Under the pieces are notes generated by a model that made no database searches, was not told the origin of the DNA, and worked only from the letters and a program-made list of their open reading frames with translations. Below, piece after piece: positions 1 through 7,673 of a stretch of DNA of 64,000 nucleotides. A program made the translations under genes and the position numbers. Position 1 is the first letter of the stretch. Each line of letters begins with the position of its first letter. This DNA comes from Kribbella sp. VKM Ac-2569. Lineage in GTDB: Bacteria; Actinomycetota; Actinomycetes; Propionibacteriales; Kribbellaceae. The DNA lies in assembly GCF_004216905.1 (NCBI RefSeq), contig NZ_SGXJ01000004.1, forward strand, positions 620,001-684,000, given 5' to 3'.

Positions 1-241
1 CCGCCTGCTCGCGCACGTACACGCCGCTGCCGACGCGAGAGACGATCAGGCCCTCATCGCGCAAGATCCGTAGTGCTTGCTGGATTGTCATCCGGGCAAC
101 GCCGTACTGCGTCGCCAGCTCGTTCTGAGACGGGAGCTTCTCTCCCGCCTTCACCTTCTTCGTGAGGATCGCCGCGCGTAGAGCGTTGGCGACCTGCTTG
201 AACGGCGGTCGCGGGTCAGACGGATCTAGCAGTGGCTCCAT
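1..241 (-). CDS. GntR-family repressor of the element (partial, N-terminal 80 residues)
   Basis: Reading leftward from an ATG at 241 gives a winged-helix DNA-binding domain beginning MEPLLDPSDPRPPFKQVANA, with the GntR pattern LRAAILTKKVKAGEKLPSQN, then ATQYGVARMTIQQALRILRD and a wing VSRVGSGVYV. The gene runs off the left edge, so the effector-binding domain is not visible. By position it matches the KorSA/Pra-type GntR regulators that keep AICE transfer and excision genes off. It is divergent from the element's operon and faces a cluster of CTAG-type repeats, which are its likely operators. Family is clear; the KorSA-like role is inferred from context. Confidence 0.85.
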   Translation of the reverse strand, partial: MEPLLDPSDPRPPFKQVANALRAAILTKKVKAGEKLPSQNELATQYGVARMTIQQALRILRDEGLIVSRVGSGVYVREQA

Positions 242-248
242 ATCAACA

Positions 249-356
249 AGCCTACTAGCTGACTAGGCAGGCTAGGGCAATCGCGTCCAGATGCTTGACC
301 TGACTAGCCAGCCTATGTAGCTTTCTGTCTCACCAAATCTGGCTAGGCAGGCTAGG
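249..356. promoter_or_regulatory. CTAG-type operator cluster
   Basis: The divergent region repeats CTAGGCAGGCTAG exactly at 263-275 and 343-355. An inverted, slightly diverged copy CTAGCCAGCCTA lies at 304-315, and a further CTAG-rich stretch lies at 253-265. These are the natural binding sites for the neighbouring GntR repressor, controlling both directions. Confidence 0.65.
295..323 (+). promoter_or_regulatory. Candidate promoter of the element operon
   Basis: TTGACC at 295-300 and TAGCTT at 318-323 are separated by 17 bp. The middle operator copy (304-315) sits inside the spacer, so bound repressor would block RNA polymerase directly. Confidence 0.45.
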
Positions 357-438
357 CCGACTGGCCAGGTGGCGTCCCGGCGGTGGCACCCGCCGAGACG
401 CCTGGGTCGTACTAGTCATCTGAAGAGGAGCACAACCC

Positions 439-687
439 ATGAGCATCATCCACCTGTCGGCCGTCAGCAGCGAGGAGCCAACCGCTGCGGATCTGGCCGG
501 TATCGAGGCGGAATGGCCACTGATCGCGGCCGAGCTGGACCTGTTGGACGCACAGATCGCGTGCATCAACGCCGGGCCGCACGCGTCGGAGCTGGAGACG
601 CGCCGGATTCGGCGCGCAGAGCGTCGGGTGCTGGAGGCGGGCCGGGAGCTGGCCGTCCGTGCCCCGGAGACGGAGGGCGTGGCATGA
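439..687 (+). CDS. Small DUF6284-like element protein
   Basis: This 82-residue acidic, helical protein contains EPTAADLAGIEAEWPLIAAE and then LDLLDAQI, followed by a charged stretch RRIRRAERRVLEAGREL. The pattern resembles the small DUF6284 proteins found in Streptomyces AICEs near the Spd genes; I recognise the pattern but cannot assign a function. The ATG is preceded by GAAGAGGAG at 423-431, a good ribosome site. It is the first gene of the plus-strand element operon and its stop overlaps the start of the next gene (ATGA). Confidence 0.7.
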   Translation: MSIIHLSAVSSEEPTAADLAGIEAEWPLIAAELDLLDAQIACINAGPHASELETRRIRRAERRVLEAGRELAVRAPETEGVA

Positions 688-908
688 CCGCGCAGGTTGT
701 CGAGATGCCCCTGCCGGATCTCATGCAGGTCGATCTGGGCTGGTGGAAGCTCGCGGGCTACGACCTCGTGCAGGTCGTCTCGCCGCGTACGGCGCTGGGG
801 ACAGCGTGGATCGTCTGGCACGGCGACCACGTCCTGCACACCGCCGACTCCCTGCCCGACGCGGGCGGCTGGGTCGCTAGCCACCTGACGGGAGGCGAGA
901 CGCGATGA
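684..908 (+). CDS. Hypothetical small element protein
   Basis: A 74-residue protein starting at the ATG that overlaps the previous stop by 4 bp. It is rich in Trp, Val and Gly (for example DLGWWKLAGYDLVQVV) and has no membrane segment or known motif that I recognise. Its stop overlaps the start of the following Spd-like gene, so the three genes are probably translationally coupled. Longer readings upstream in the same frame are ignored because the coupled ATG fits the operon structure. Confidence 0.6.
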   Translation: MTAQVVEMPLPDLMQVDLGWWKLAGYDLVQVVSPRTALGTAWIVWHGDHVLHTADSLPDAGGWVASHLTGGETR

Positions 909-1765
909 GTACTCCGCTTCGCACGTCGTACCCGGTCCCGGTCGAGGACTTGATCCCGGCCGGACGCCGTCTCGCCGCCGAGCTGGGCGAGATCCCCTCG
1001 CAGAACCGGCTCATGAAGCACCTACGCGTTGGCAAGGACAAGGCCAAAGCCGTGCACATCGCCTTGACCGAGGAGCGTGCCGAGGACCGCCCGGAGACCC
1101 GGCTCCACTCGGTGCCGGACCCGGATGAGACCACCACGGAGACCACGGCCACCGACCCAACCCCTGACGGCGCTGCGGAGGAGTCTCCGCAGGTCACGCC
1201 GCCTGCAGACATGGTTTCGGCCGACGCCGCCGCGCCGGTCGAGCCGGTTCCCGCGGCTGCCAACGCGGAGGGCATCTCCCCGGCTTCCGAAGCGACCACG
1301 GACACCGCTCCTGAGACCGGGGACGAGATGCGCCCGGTTCGGTCGTGGCCGGTGCTGCTGCTGGCGCTGCCCGCGTTCGTCGCGGTCTGGTCCGGCTGGG
1401 TCGGGCTCGGTGAGCTGACCGGGTTCGGTGTCGTACATCCACTGCCGGGGATCGCGGACGGCTTCACCCTGAACTCTGCGATCACGCTTCCGATCGGTGT
1501 CGAGACCTATGCCGCGTTCGCGCTGCGGGTGTGGCTGTCCGGCTGCGTCCCGGTCCGTGCGCGCCGGTTCGCTAAGCGGTCCGCCCTGGCCGCGCTCGCG
1601 CTGGGCGCGCTGGGTCAGGTCGCCTATCACCTGCTGGAGGCCGCTGGCGTCACGGCCGCGCCGTGGCCGATCACCACTGCCGTTGCCTGCCTGCCGGTTG
1701 CCGTGCTCGGCATGGGCGCCGCGCTGGCCCACCTGATCCACACCCGCGAGAACGGGGAGAAGTGA
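905..1765 (+). CDS. Spd-like membrane protein of the transfer operon
   Basis: A 286-residue protein. Residues 1-60 look like a small DNA-binding domain (PSQNRLMKHLRVGKDKAKAV, a helix-turn-helix-like pattern). Residues 60-140 are a Pro/Ala/Glu/Thr-rich linker. About four hydrophobic segments follow from residue 145 onward (for example VLLLALPAFVAVW and ALAALALGALGQVAYHLL). This organisation matches the spread (Spd)/DUF2637-like membrane proteins next to TraB in Streptomyces conjugative elements, which help plasmid spread between hyphal compartments. It lies directly upstream of the translocase gene with one base between them. The family call rests on context and topology. Confidence 0.65.
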   Translation: MSTPLRTSYPVPVEDLIPAGRRLAAELGEIPSQNRLMKHLRVGKDKAKAVHIALTEERAEDRPETRLHSVPDPDETTTETTATDPTPDGAAEESPQVTPPADMVSADAAAPVEPVPAAANAEGISPASEATTDTAPETGDEMRPVRSWPVLLLALPAFVAVWSGWVGLGELTGFGVVHPLPGIADGFTLNSAITLPIGVETYAAFALRVWLSGCVPVRARRFAKRSALAALALGALGQVAYHLLEAAGVTAAPWPITTAVACLPVAVLGMGAALAHLIHTRENGEK

Positions 1766-1766
1766 C

Positions 1767-3980
1767 ATGACAGAACCCATGAGCAGCCAGAACAACGAGC
1801 TGGCCGACCCGATCGACCTGGACGCGCACCGCGCCCGGCGTGACGACGCGCAGGGGCCGGAGGATTTGGCCGGCGCGCCGGTGCCGGTGTCGCCTGCCGA
1901 GGTTGAGCGGATGGACACCGCCTACGAAATCGCGTTGGACGGCGACACCGACGACCCGGCGACGGGGAACGTGCTGGTGCCGGTGGACAAGCCGTCGCTG
2001 CCGGTGCCGGTGCAGTCGGGGGAGCGGCTGCCGATCGTTCCGGTGCATTTGCGGCCGAAGGCGCTGCCCGCGACGATGCGCCGAGCTGGCGGCCGGGCTG
2101 GGCACGTGACGGCGTTCCATGCGGTCCGTTCGCCCTGGTACGCAACGAAGTTTCTGTGGTTCGCCGGTCGTGGTCTGTCGCGGCTGATCGGGGCGCAGGT
2201 GCGGTGGTGGTGGGTGCCGAACTCGTTCGCGCTGGAGCAGAAGGCGGCCGACGAGAACGCGCTGAAGGAGTGGGAGCGGATCCACCGTCAGCTCAAGGCA
2301 ACGCGGCTGTGGCGTGGCGGCGTTCTGGCCGTCCAGAACATCGCCGTCACCGTTGGTGCGCTGGTGGGCCTAAACATGGCTCCTGCGGCCGCTGTAGCCG
2401 CTGTGCTGGCCGGGCTGACTGCGGTGCTGGCGCACTACGGCCGCCCTGCCGGAAAGTCGCTGGTCGGAACGGCCGTAGTCGCACCCCGGTACCGCAAGCT
2501 CAACTCCGACATCGTGCTGCGCGCCTACTACGCGGCCGGACTCGGCAAGCCGGACAAGCCCGGCGACGAGGTGCGGTTCGGTTCCACCATGTCCCGCGAC
2601 GCCCGCAACACCGGCACGCAGGTCACGATCGATCTCGGCTACGGCCGGACGTGGTCGCAAGTCCTGAACGCACGGGAGAAGATCGCTTCCGGCCTGGACG
2701 TGCACGTGAACCAGGTCTACCTGACCCCGAACAAGACCAGCACCAGGCGGCACACGCTATTCGTGGCCGACGTGGACCCGCTGACGATCCCGGCCGGGCG
2801 CACCGACATGCTGGACTGCAAGCCGCGTTCGGTGTGGAAGCCGATGCGGTTCGGCAAGGACGAGCGAGACGCGCTGGTGCTGCTGGACCTGCCGTGGTCC
2901 TCGATCATGGTCGGCGCTCAGCCGCGCATGGGTAAGACGTTCTCGGCTCGGCTGATCGCGTTGTACTGCGCGCTGGACCCGTACGTCAGGTTGATCGTTG
3001 CTGACGGCAAGAAGTCGAGTGACTGGCTGGCGTTCCGTCTCGTGGCGCACCGCTACATCGTGGGCGACTACCCGAACCCGCTGGATGACAACCCGATCGA
3101 GCACCTGATTGCGACCCTGGACGAGGTCTTGGCGCACATCGACAAGGTGAACACGATCCTTCAGTCGCTGCCGGTCTCGGAGTGCCCGGAGGGCAAGCTC
3201 ACCCCGGAGCTGGCGCGTGACCCGCGCTACCCGGACCTGCGGGTCACGGTGATGATCATGGAGGAGTTCCAGATCTACTTCGAGACCGAGGACCAGGAAG
3301 CCAATAAGAAGATCGCGCAGAAGCTCTCGCGGATTCAGGCCACCGGTCCGAGTGCTGGTGTGTGGCTGGTGGACTCCACTCAGAAGCCGTCCGGGATCGG
3401 TGCGGGTGACGTGCAGCGGCTGTTCAATCGCTACCGCGACAACCACTCGGTGCGGTTCGCGCTCAAGTGCGGCAACCGTGACGTGTCCATGGCCGTGCTC
3501 GGTGGCGACGCCTACGCCGAGGGCTACGACGCGTCTTCGCTGCCGGTCGGCCCGGAGTACAAGGGTGTGGGCTTCCTGTACGGCGCGGCCAACGACACCC
3601 CAACGGTGCGGACGTTCCTGGCCGACCACGAGGACGCCGAGAAGATCCTGAAGGCCGCCCGCAAGCACCGCGAGCACGCCGGGAGCCTGACAGGTGAGGC
3701 GGCCGGTGAGGAGATCGAGCGCAGCACCCGCGACGTGCTGGCCGACATGCTGACCGTTCTCGGTGCCGACACGGCCGCGCACTGGGAGGCGATCGCCGGG
3801 CGGCTGGCCGAGCAGATGCCCGAGCAGTACGAGGGCACGACGGCCGAGGCGATCTCCGCTCAAGCCCGTGCTCTGCACGTGGACTCCCGCGACGTGAAGC
3901 GTGACGGCGTGGTCCGCAAGGGCTGCCGCGCTGTCGATGTGCGGGCCGCCATGGGCCGCCGTGACGGGACCAGCCGCTAA
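1767..3980 (+). CDS. traB: FtsK/SpoIIIE-type conjugative DNA translocase (TraB-like)
   Basis: A 737-residue protein that should pump double-stranded DNA during mycelial conjugation. The N-terminal 130 residues are a Pro/Val-rich cytoplasmic part, a hydrophobic membrane region lies around residues 190-225, and the motor domain follows. Walker A is GAQPRMGKT near residues 382-390 and Walker B is VTVMIMEEF near 493-501. The C-terminal 130 residues include a helical segment typical of the winged-helix part that reads 8-bp clt repeats. The ATG at 1767 follows GGGGAGA at 1754-1760. A cluster of 8-bp repeats begins 41 bp after its stop, which fits the TraB-clt pairing. Confidence 0.9.
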   Translation: MTEPMSSQNNELADPIDLDAHRARRDDAQGPEDLAGAPVPVSPAEVERMDTAYEIALDGDTDDPATGNVLVPVDKPSLPVPVQSGERLPIVPVHLRPKALPATMRRAGGRAGHVTAFHAVRSPWYATKFLWFAGRGLSRLIGAQVRWWWVPNSFALEQKAADENALKEWERIHRQLKATRLWRGGVLAVQNIAVTVGALVGLNMAPAAAVAAVLAGLTAVLAHYGRPAGKSLVGTAVVAPRYRKLNSDIVLRAYYAAGLGKPDKPGDEVRFGSTMSRDARNTGTQVTIDLGYGRTWSQVLNAREKIASGLDVHVNQVYLTPNKTSTRRHTLFVADVDPLTIPAGRTDMLDCKPRSVWKPMRFGKDERDALVLLDLPWSSIMVGAQPRMGKTFSARLIALYCALDPYVRLIVADGKKSSDWLAFRLVAHRYIVGDYPNPLDDNPIEHLIATLDEVLAHIDKVNTILQSLPVSECPEGKLTPELARDPRYPDLRVTVMIMEEFQIYFETEDQEANKKIAQKLSRIQATGPSAGVWLVDSTQKPSGIGAGDVQRLFNRYRDNHSVRFALKCGNRDVSMAVLGGDAYAEGYDASSLPVGPEYKGVGFLYGAANDTPTVRTFLADHEDAEKILKAARKHREHAGSLTGEAAGEEIERSTRDVLADMLTVLGADTAAHWEAIAGRLAEQMPEQYEGTTAEAISAQARALHVDSRDVKRDGVVRKGCRAVDVRAAMGRRDGTSR

Positions 3981-4020
3981 CAGAGAGTTATCAACCGCGT
4001 TGGGGTGGTGGGACGGCTGA

Positions 4021-4216
4021 GGTAGCGGCCGGACCGCTACCGGTAGCGCTCGCGCTACCCGTCCCGCTACCCCCAATCTCCAACCTGACCAGGCCGTATT
4101 TCCGCAGGTAGCGGGTCGCGGCCACGGTCCCGCACGCCCAAAACCGGCTCCTGGAGGCTTCCCGTGCTTCACCCCGCCGCTACCCCCATCCTGACCGCCG
4201 CTACCCACGGTAGCGA
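4021..4216. repeat. Nine copies of an 8-bp repeat, candidate clt transfer locus
   Basis: GGTAGCGG or its complement CCGCTACC, allowing one mismatch, occurs at 4021-4028, 4034-4041, 4042-4049, 4052-4059, 4064-4071, 4107-4114, 4177-4184, 4198-4205 and 4209-4216, in both orientations. The pair at 4034-4049 forms a palindrome. In Streptomyces elements TraB recognises short 8-bp repeats (TRS) located just downstream of traB. The same arrangement here suggests the transfer recognition site. The last three copies lie in the next gene. Confidence 0.6.
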
Positions 4217-4499
4217 GCTGGCCGCGACCATCCACACCGCCGAACAGGCCGCCACGGTGACACTCATCGTGACCGCCGTCGCCGGGTTGTACCTGCTCAC
4301 CTGCGCTGTCTGGCCGTTCGGCAAGTGCCGCAAGTGCAAGGGCGTCGGCAAGTTCAAGTCGCCGTTCGGCAAGGCGTACCGGCACTGCCCGCGCTGCAAG
4401 GGAACCGGCCTGCGGGTCCGATTCGGACGCCACATCATCAACCGCATCCGCGCCACCCGAGGCGCGGGCACCAACTCGACCAGCAAGGGCGAGCGCTGA
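4164..4499 (+). CDS. Membrane-anchored zinc-finger protein, unknown role
   Basis: A 111-residue protein starting at GTG after CTGGAGG (4151-4157). One hydrophobic helix (VTLIVTAVAGLYLLTCAVW) spans residues 30-50. It is followed by two CxxCxG motifs, CRKCKG and CPRCKG, resembling half of a DnaJ-type zinc finger, and then a basic tail. Proteins of this shape are common in Streptomyces AICEs but their function is not known to me. The start region overlaps the 8-bp repeat cluster, and its stop overlaps the next start (TGATG). Confidence 0.65.
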   Translation: MLHPAATPILTAATHGSELAATIHTAEQAATVTLIVTAVAGLYLLTCAVWPFGKCRKCKGVGKFKSPFGKAYRHCPRCKGTGLRVRFGRHIINRIRATRGAGTNSTSKGER

Positions 4500-4930
4500 T
4501 GTGCGCCGCGCTGGCAGGGCTCAGCCTCCACCCGGCCAAGTCGTGCTGGGTCGAGCTGTGGAACGGCAAACAGGCTCTCGGCTGGGACTACTACGGCACC
4601 CCGGTGTTCAGGTTCCGGTGGGCACCCGCAGGGCTGGCCACTCGCCGTCAGCTCCGGGCGATGCGCATGTCTCCGGGCGGACAGGAACCGTACGCGCTGC
4701 TCGTGTGGCGAGGCGGCAAGCGGTGGGCCTGGCTGTACAGGCTCGACCTCGCCAAGCCCTCCCGCACCCCGTCACCGGCACAGCTCAACGCGCTCGACAA
4801 GGCGATGCAGGCACGCCGGACCTGCCGCAAGTGCGGCCGCGTCGTCACCTACTGCGTCCCGACACACGACCCGCTCTGTGACACGTGCATGTACGCGTAC
4901 GACCACGTAATCGGCGCTGACGCCGCCTAA
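4499..4930 (+). CDS. Element-encoded RRQ-type protein with C-terminal zinc knuckle
   Basis: A 143-residue protein beginning MCAALAGLSLHPAKSCW. A central RRQLRAMRMSPGGQEPYA segment is a signature I associate with small conserved proteins of actinobacterial plasmids and AICEs. The C-terminus has CRKCGRVVTYC and CDTCMYAY, a likely zinc-binding site. It overlaps the preceding gene by one base and is probably co-translated. No enzymatic motif is seen and the function is unknown. Confidence 0.6.
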   Translation: MCAALAGLSLHPAKSCWVELWNGKQALGWDYYGTPVFRFRWAPAGLATRRQLRAMRMSPGGQEPYALLVWRGGKRWAWLYRLDLAKPSRTPSPAQLNALDKAMQARRTCRKCGRVVTYCVPTHDPLCDTCMYAYDHVIGADAA

Positions 4931-4954
4931 CCCACCTCGAGCAAAGGAACCCTG

Positions 4955-5197
4955 ATGATGCGACTCATTCCCGCCGCCGTCGCGGCTGTCTTGCTCTGCC
5001 TGACCACCGGCTGTGCCACCGGCACCGTTGTAGACAAGGGCTACCGGACCGATCAGGTCGTCGTGAACGGCAAAGCCCAGTACCGGCCCTGCTGGTGGGT
5101 CAAGTTCCGCGACAGCGAGGGCAAGACCCACACCCGCTGCACCTCACACGCGAAGTGGAAGCACGCCAGCAAGGGTGACCAGTGGGGCGCGCAATGA
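4955..5197 (+). CDS. Small putative lipoprotein
   Basis: An 80-residue protein with an N-terminal signal (MMRLIPAAVAAVLLCLTTGC) ending in a lipobox LTTGC with Cys at residue 20. The mature part, about 60 residues, has aromatic and Cys residues (RPCWWVKF, HTRCTSH) that could form a disulfide. AAAGGAAC lies just upstream of the start. It could be a surface or entry-exclusion-type protein of the element, but nothing proves that. Its stop overlaps the primase start by 4 bp. Confidence 0.6.
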   Translation: MMRLIPAAVAAVLLCLTTGCATGTVVDKGYRTDQVVVNGKAQYRPCWWVKFRDSEGKTHTRCTSHAKWKHASKGDQWGAQ

Positions 5198-6075
5198 CCG
5201 CCCCGGAGCCGATCCTGACCGCCGCACTGGAGGCGGCCGGACGGGGCTGGCCGGTGTTCATGCTCGGTCGCTCCAAGCGGCCCGTCGCCAACTGCAACGA
5301 CTGTCCTCGTGACGCGCACGACCCGGCGACCTGCGGACACCTGACCTGCCACGGGTTCTACGCCGCCACGACCGACCCCGAACGAATCGCGCACGTCGTG
5401 GCCGCCGTTCCGGCCGGACAGCTCGCCGTCCGGACCGGTGCCGTGTCCGGGCTCGTGGTGGTCGATGTGGACCCCGCGCACGGTGGAGGCGCGAGTCTGG
5501 CGGAGCTGGTGGCGCACGAGCTGGTGCCGCGCACGCTGTGGGTTCGCACTGGCTCCGGTGGCGTGCATCTGTACTACCGCCACCCTGGCCGCGAGATCGG
5601 CTCGCGCCCGATGCCGAACCGAGCGGGGATCGACGTGAAGGCAGACGGCGGGTACGTCGTACTTCCGCCGTCGATCCACCACCGCACTCACCAGCCCTAC
5701 CGGTGGGGCGACGGGATGGGCGAACCGATCGAGATGCCCCCGCCGCTGATCGACGCGTGCCTGCCCCCTATGCCGGCCGATTCGACCACCCGCCCGGCCG
5801 GGCCGATCCGGACAACCCGAGCGGGGGGCATCTCGAACCCGCAGAGCCTGCTCACATCAACGCTCAATGCCGTACGCAACGCACCCGAGGGCAAGCGACG
5901 AACGACGCTCTACGGCGCCGCTCGCGGCGTTGCGCGGATGGTCGCGGCCGGTGCGATCACCCACGCCGACGCGATCGCCGCACTAACCGACGTGGGGCAG
6001 CAAGTCGAACAGACCGCCCGCGACATTCGAGCCGCGATCTCCGGTGGCTTCCATGACGAAGGGATCGCCGCATGA
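5194..6075 (+). CDS. Bifunctional primase/polymerase (prim-pol) replication protein
   Basis: A 293-residue protein with the N-terminal prim-pol fold found in AICE and phage replication proteins. It has an early GWPVFMLGRSKRP segment and a Cys/His zinc-like patch (NCNDCP, CGHLTCHG). The metal-binding aspartates are in VVVDVDPAHGG near residues 88-98, and SGGVHLYY lies near residues 120-127. The C-terminal 100 residues resemble the primase C-terminal helical domain. It starts at the ATG overlapping the lipoprotein stop and overlaps the next gene by 4 bp. With that gene it should replicate the excised element. Confidence 0.85.
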   Translation: MTAPEPILTAALEAAGRGWPVFMLGRSKRPVANCNDCPRDAHDPATCGHLTCHGFYAATTDPERIAHVVAAVPAGQLAVRTGAVSGLVVVDVDPAHGGGASLAELVAHELVPRTLWVRTGSGGVHLYYRHPGREIGSRPMPNRAGIDVKADGGYVVLPPSIHHRTHQPYRWGDGMGEPIEMPPPLIDACLPPMPADSTTRPAGPIRTTRAGGISNPQSLLTSTLNAVRNAPEGKRRTTLYGAARGVARMVAAGAITHADAIAALTDVGQQVEQTARDIRAAISGGFHDEGIAA

Positions 6076-7394
6076 CCACCCCGAACGACACCGCACCCGA
6101 GCGGATCGACGGTGCCGAACTGCTGAACGACGTTGCCGCCACCATCACCCGCTACGTCATCCTTCCCAGCCCGGCCGCGCTGATCGCCGTCGTGCTGTGG
6201 ATCGCCGCTACCCACGCGGTACCGGCGTGGAACTGCGCGGCACGGCTGGTTATCCGGGCACCGCAGCGACGGTGCGGGAAGTCGCGCCTGCTGGACATGG
6301 TAGAGGCAATGTGTCACCAGCCGATGATGACCGCGAACGCCAGCCCATCAGCGGTTTACCGGTCGATCGGGCTCACCCCGTCCGACCCGCCGACGCTGCT
6401 GATCGATGAGGCCGACACGATCTTTGGCCCGAAGGCAGGCGACAACGAAGACCTGCGCGGACTGCTCAACGCCGGTCACCAGCGGGGCCGCCCAACCAAG
6501 CGATACAACGCCGGACGCGACCGCGTGGAGAGCCACGAGACGTTCGCAATGGCCGCCCTGGCAGGGATCGGCGCGATGCCCGACACCATCGAGGACCGCG
6601 CCGCCGTCATCCGGATGCGACGCCGCGCAGCCGGTGAAACCGTCCAGCCCTACCGCGTACGCCGTGACGCCCCGGCCCTGGCGGTAGTCCGTAACCGGCT
6701 GCACGAATGGCTCACCGCGCACCTGGACGAGCTGACCGACGCCATGCCCACGATGCCGCTGGAAGACCGCGCCGCCGACACCTGGGAACCCCTCATCGCG
6801 GTCGCCGACCTGGCCGGAGACCACTGGCCCGCCGACGCACGGCAGGCCGCGCTGACGCTACTCGCTGATCAGGAGGACTCCGCCGAGCTGCCGCTATCGG
6901 TGCGGCTGCTGGCCGACTGCCGCAGCGCGTTCCGCGACGCCGACGCGCTACCTACTGCCGACCTGCTGCAACGGCTCCTGGCCGACGAAGAGGCACCCTG
7001 GGCGACGCTCGGATCGGGCGGGCTGTCACCGATGAAGCTCGGCATGCTGCTCCGTGACTTTGAGATCCGCAGCGGCAACATCCGGTTCCCCACCGGACAG
7101 GCCAAGGGCTACCACCGCAGCGCCTTCACCGACGCATGGAACCGCTACTGCCCCGAACCCGAAACCACCACCGACGACACGGGTACGGCACAAGCCGTCC
7201 CAGCCGTCCCAGCCGTCCCAATGCAGGTCGCGCCGGGGACGGCTTCCACCCCTGGGACGGCTCAAGCCGTCCCACCCACCCAAGCCGTCCCGCACCTGAC
7301 CAGCGAAGGGACGCCTGGGACGGCTGGGACGGCTTGGGCCCTCAGAGCCGTTCCAGACCTTGCCGACGACAACAACCGCACGGACTGCGCATGA
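6072..7394 (+). CDS. DUF3631 helicase-like replication partner protein
   Basis: A 440-residue P-loop protein. The Walker A-like stretch APQRRCGKSRLL is at about residues 63-74 and Walker B TLLIDEADTIF at about 108-118. The N-terminal two thirds match the DUF3631 helicase-like family that accompanies prim-pol in AICEs. The C-terminal 70 residues are low-complexity (repeats of QAVP, GTA and AVP). That composition is imposed by DNA repeats running through the reading frame, probably the origin iterons. It overlaps the primase by 4 bp and also overlaps the alternative upstream start of the excisionase. Confidence 0.85.
   Translation: MTTPNDTAPERIDGAELLNDVAATITRYVILPSPAALIAVVLWIAATHAVPAWNCAARLVIRAPQRRCGKSRLLDMVEAMCHQPMMTANASPSAVYRSIGLTPSDPPTLLIDEADTIFGPKAGDNEDLRGLLNAGHQRGRPTKRYNAGRDRVESHETFAMAALAGIGAMPDTIEDRAAVIRMRRRAAGETVQPYRVRRDAPALAVVRNRLHEWLTAHLDELTDAMPTMPLEDRAADTWEPLIAVADLAGDHWPADARQAALTLLADQEDSAELPLSVRLLADCRSAFRDADALPTADLLQRLLADEEAPWATLGSGGLSPMKLGMLLRDFEIRSGNIRFPTGQAKGYHRSAFTDAWNRYCPEPETTTDDTGTAQAVPAVPAVPMQVAPGTASTPGTAQAVPPTQAVPHLTSEGTPGTAGTAWALRAVPDLADDNNRTDCA
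7194..7355. repeat. Iteron-like 9-bp repeats inside the replication gene, candidate origin
   Basis: GCCGTCCCA occurs in direct tandem at 7194-7202, 7203-7211 and 7212-7220 and again at 7266-7274. The inverted form TGGGACGGC is at 7253-7261, 7316-7324 and 7325-7333. One-mismatch copies lie at 7235-7243, 7284-7292 and 7347-7355. That is ten sites in about 160 bp, direct and inverted, within the 3' end of the helicase-like gene. This is the usual look of a replication-initiator binding array. Confidence 0.65.
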
Positions 7395-7432
7395 GCGAAC
7401 GCGACCGACTGACTGAAGGAGATCTCTTCCCG

Positions 7433-7660
7433 ATGAGCATCGCTGAGGACTCGATCACCACCACTGCGCCGTTGTTGCTGACCGTGGAGCAGGCCGCGCA
7501 ACAGCTCGGCATCGGCCGGACAACTGTGTTCGCCCTGCTGAAGTCGGGCGACCTCGAATCGATCCCGCTCGGTCGCCTGCGGCGAATCCCAGCGGAGTGC
7601 ATCACCGAGTACATCGATCGTCTCCGGGCCGCTGCCCGCGACAGCCGACAGGCCGCCTAG
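7433..7660 (+). CDS. xis: Excisionase (helix-turn-helix, MerR/AlpA-like)
   Basis: A 75-residue DNA-binding protein. LTVEQAAQQLGIGRTTVFAL begins a winged-helix/AlpA-type helix-turn-helix, followed by LKSGDLESIPLGRLRRIP, the wing typical of excisionase-type proteins. I chose the ATG at 7433 because GAAGGAG lies 11 bases upstream (7415-7421). An in-frame ATG at 7391, overlapping the preceding stop, would add 14 residues. It lies 13 bp before the integrase, the standard xis-int pair that controls excision. Confidence 0.85.
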   Translation: MSIAEDSITTTAPLLLTVEQAAQQLGIGRTTVFALLKSGDLESIPLGRLRRIPAECITEYIDRLRAAARDSRQAA

Positions 7661-7673
7661 GAAGGAATCCCCA

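Noticed and set aside
1-400. Distal attachment site of the element
   Set aside because: No copy of the tRNA-Ser 3' sequence is visible in this stretch; the left end must be outside the window.
2757-4433. Long antisense open frame over the translocase gene
   Set aside because: High-G+C mirror frame of traB; composition and absence of a ribosome site fit a shadow.
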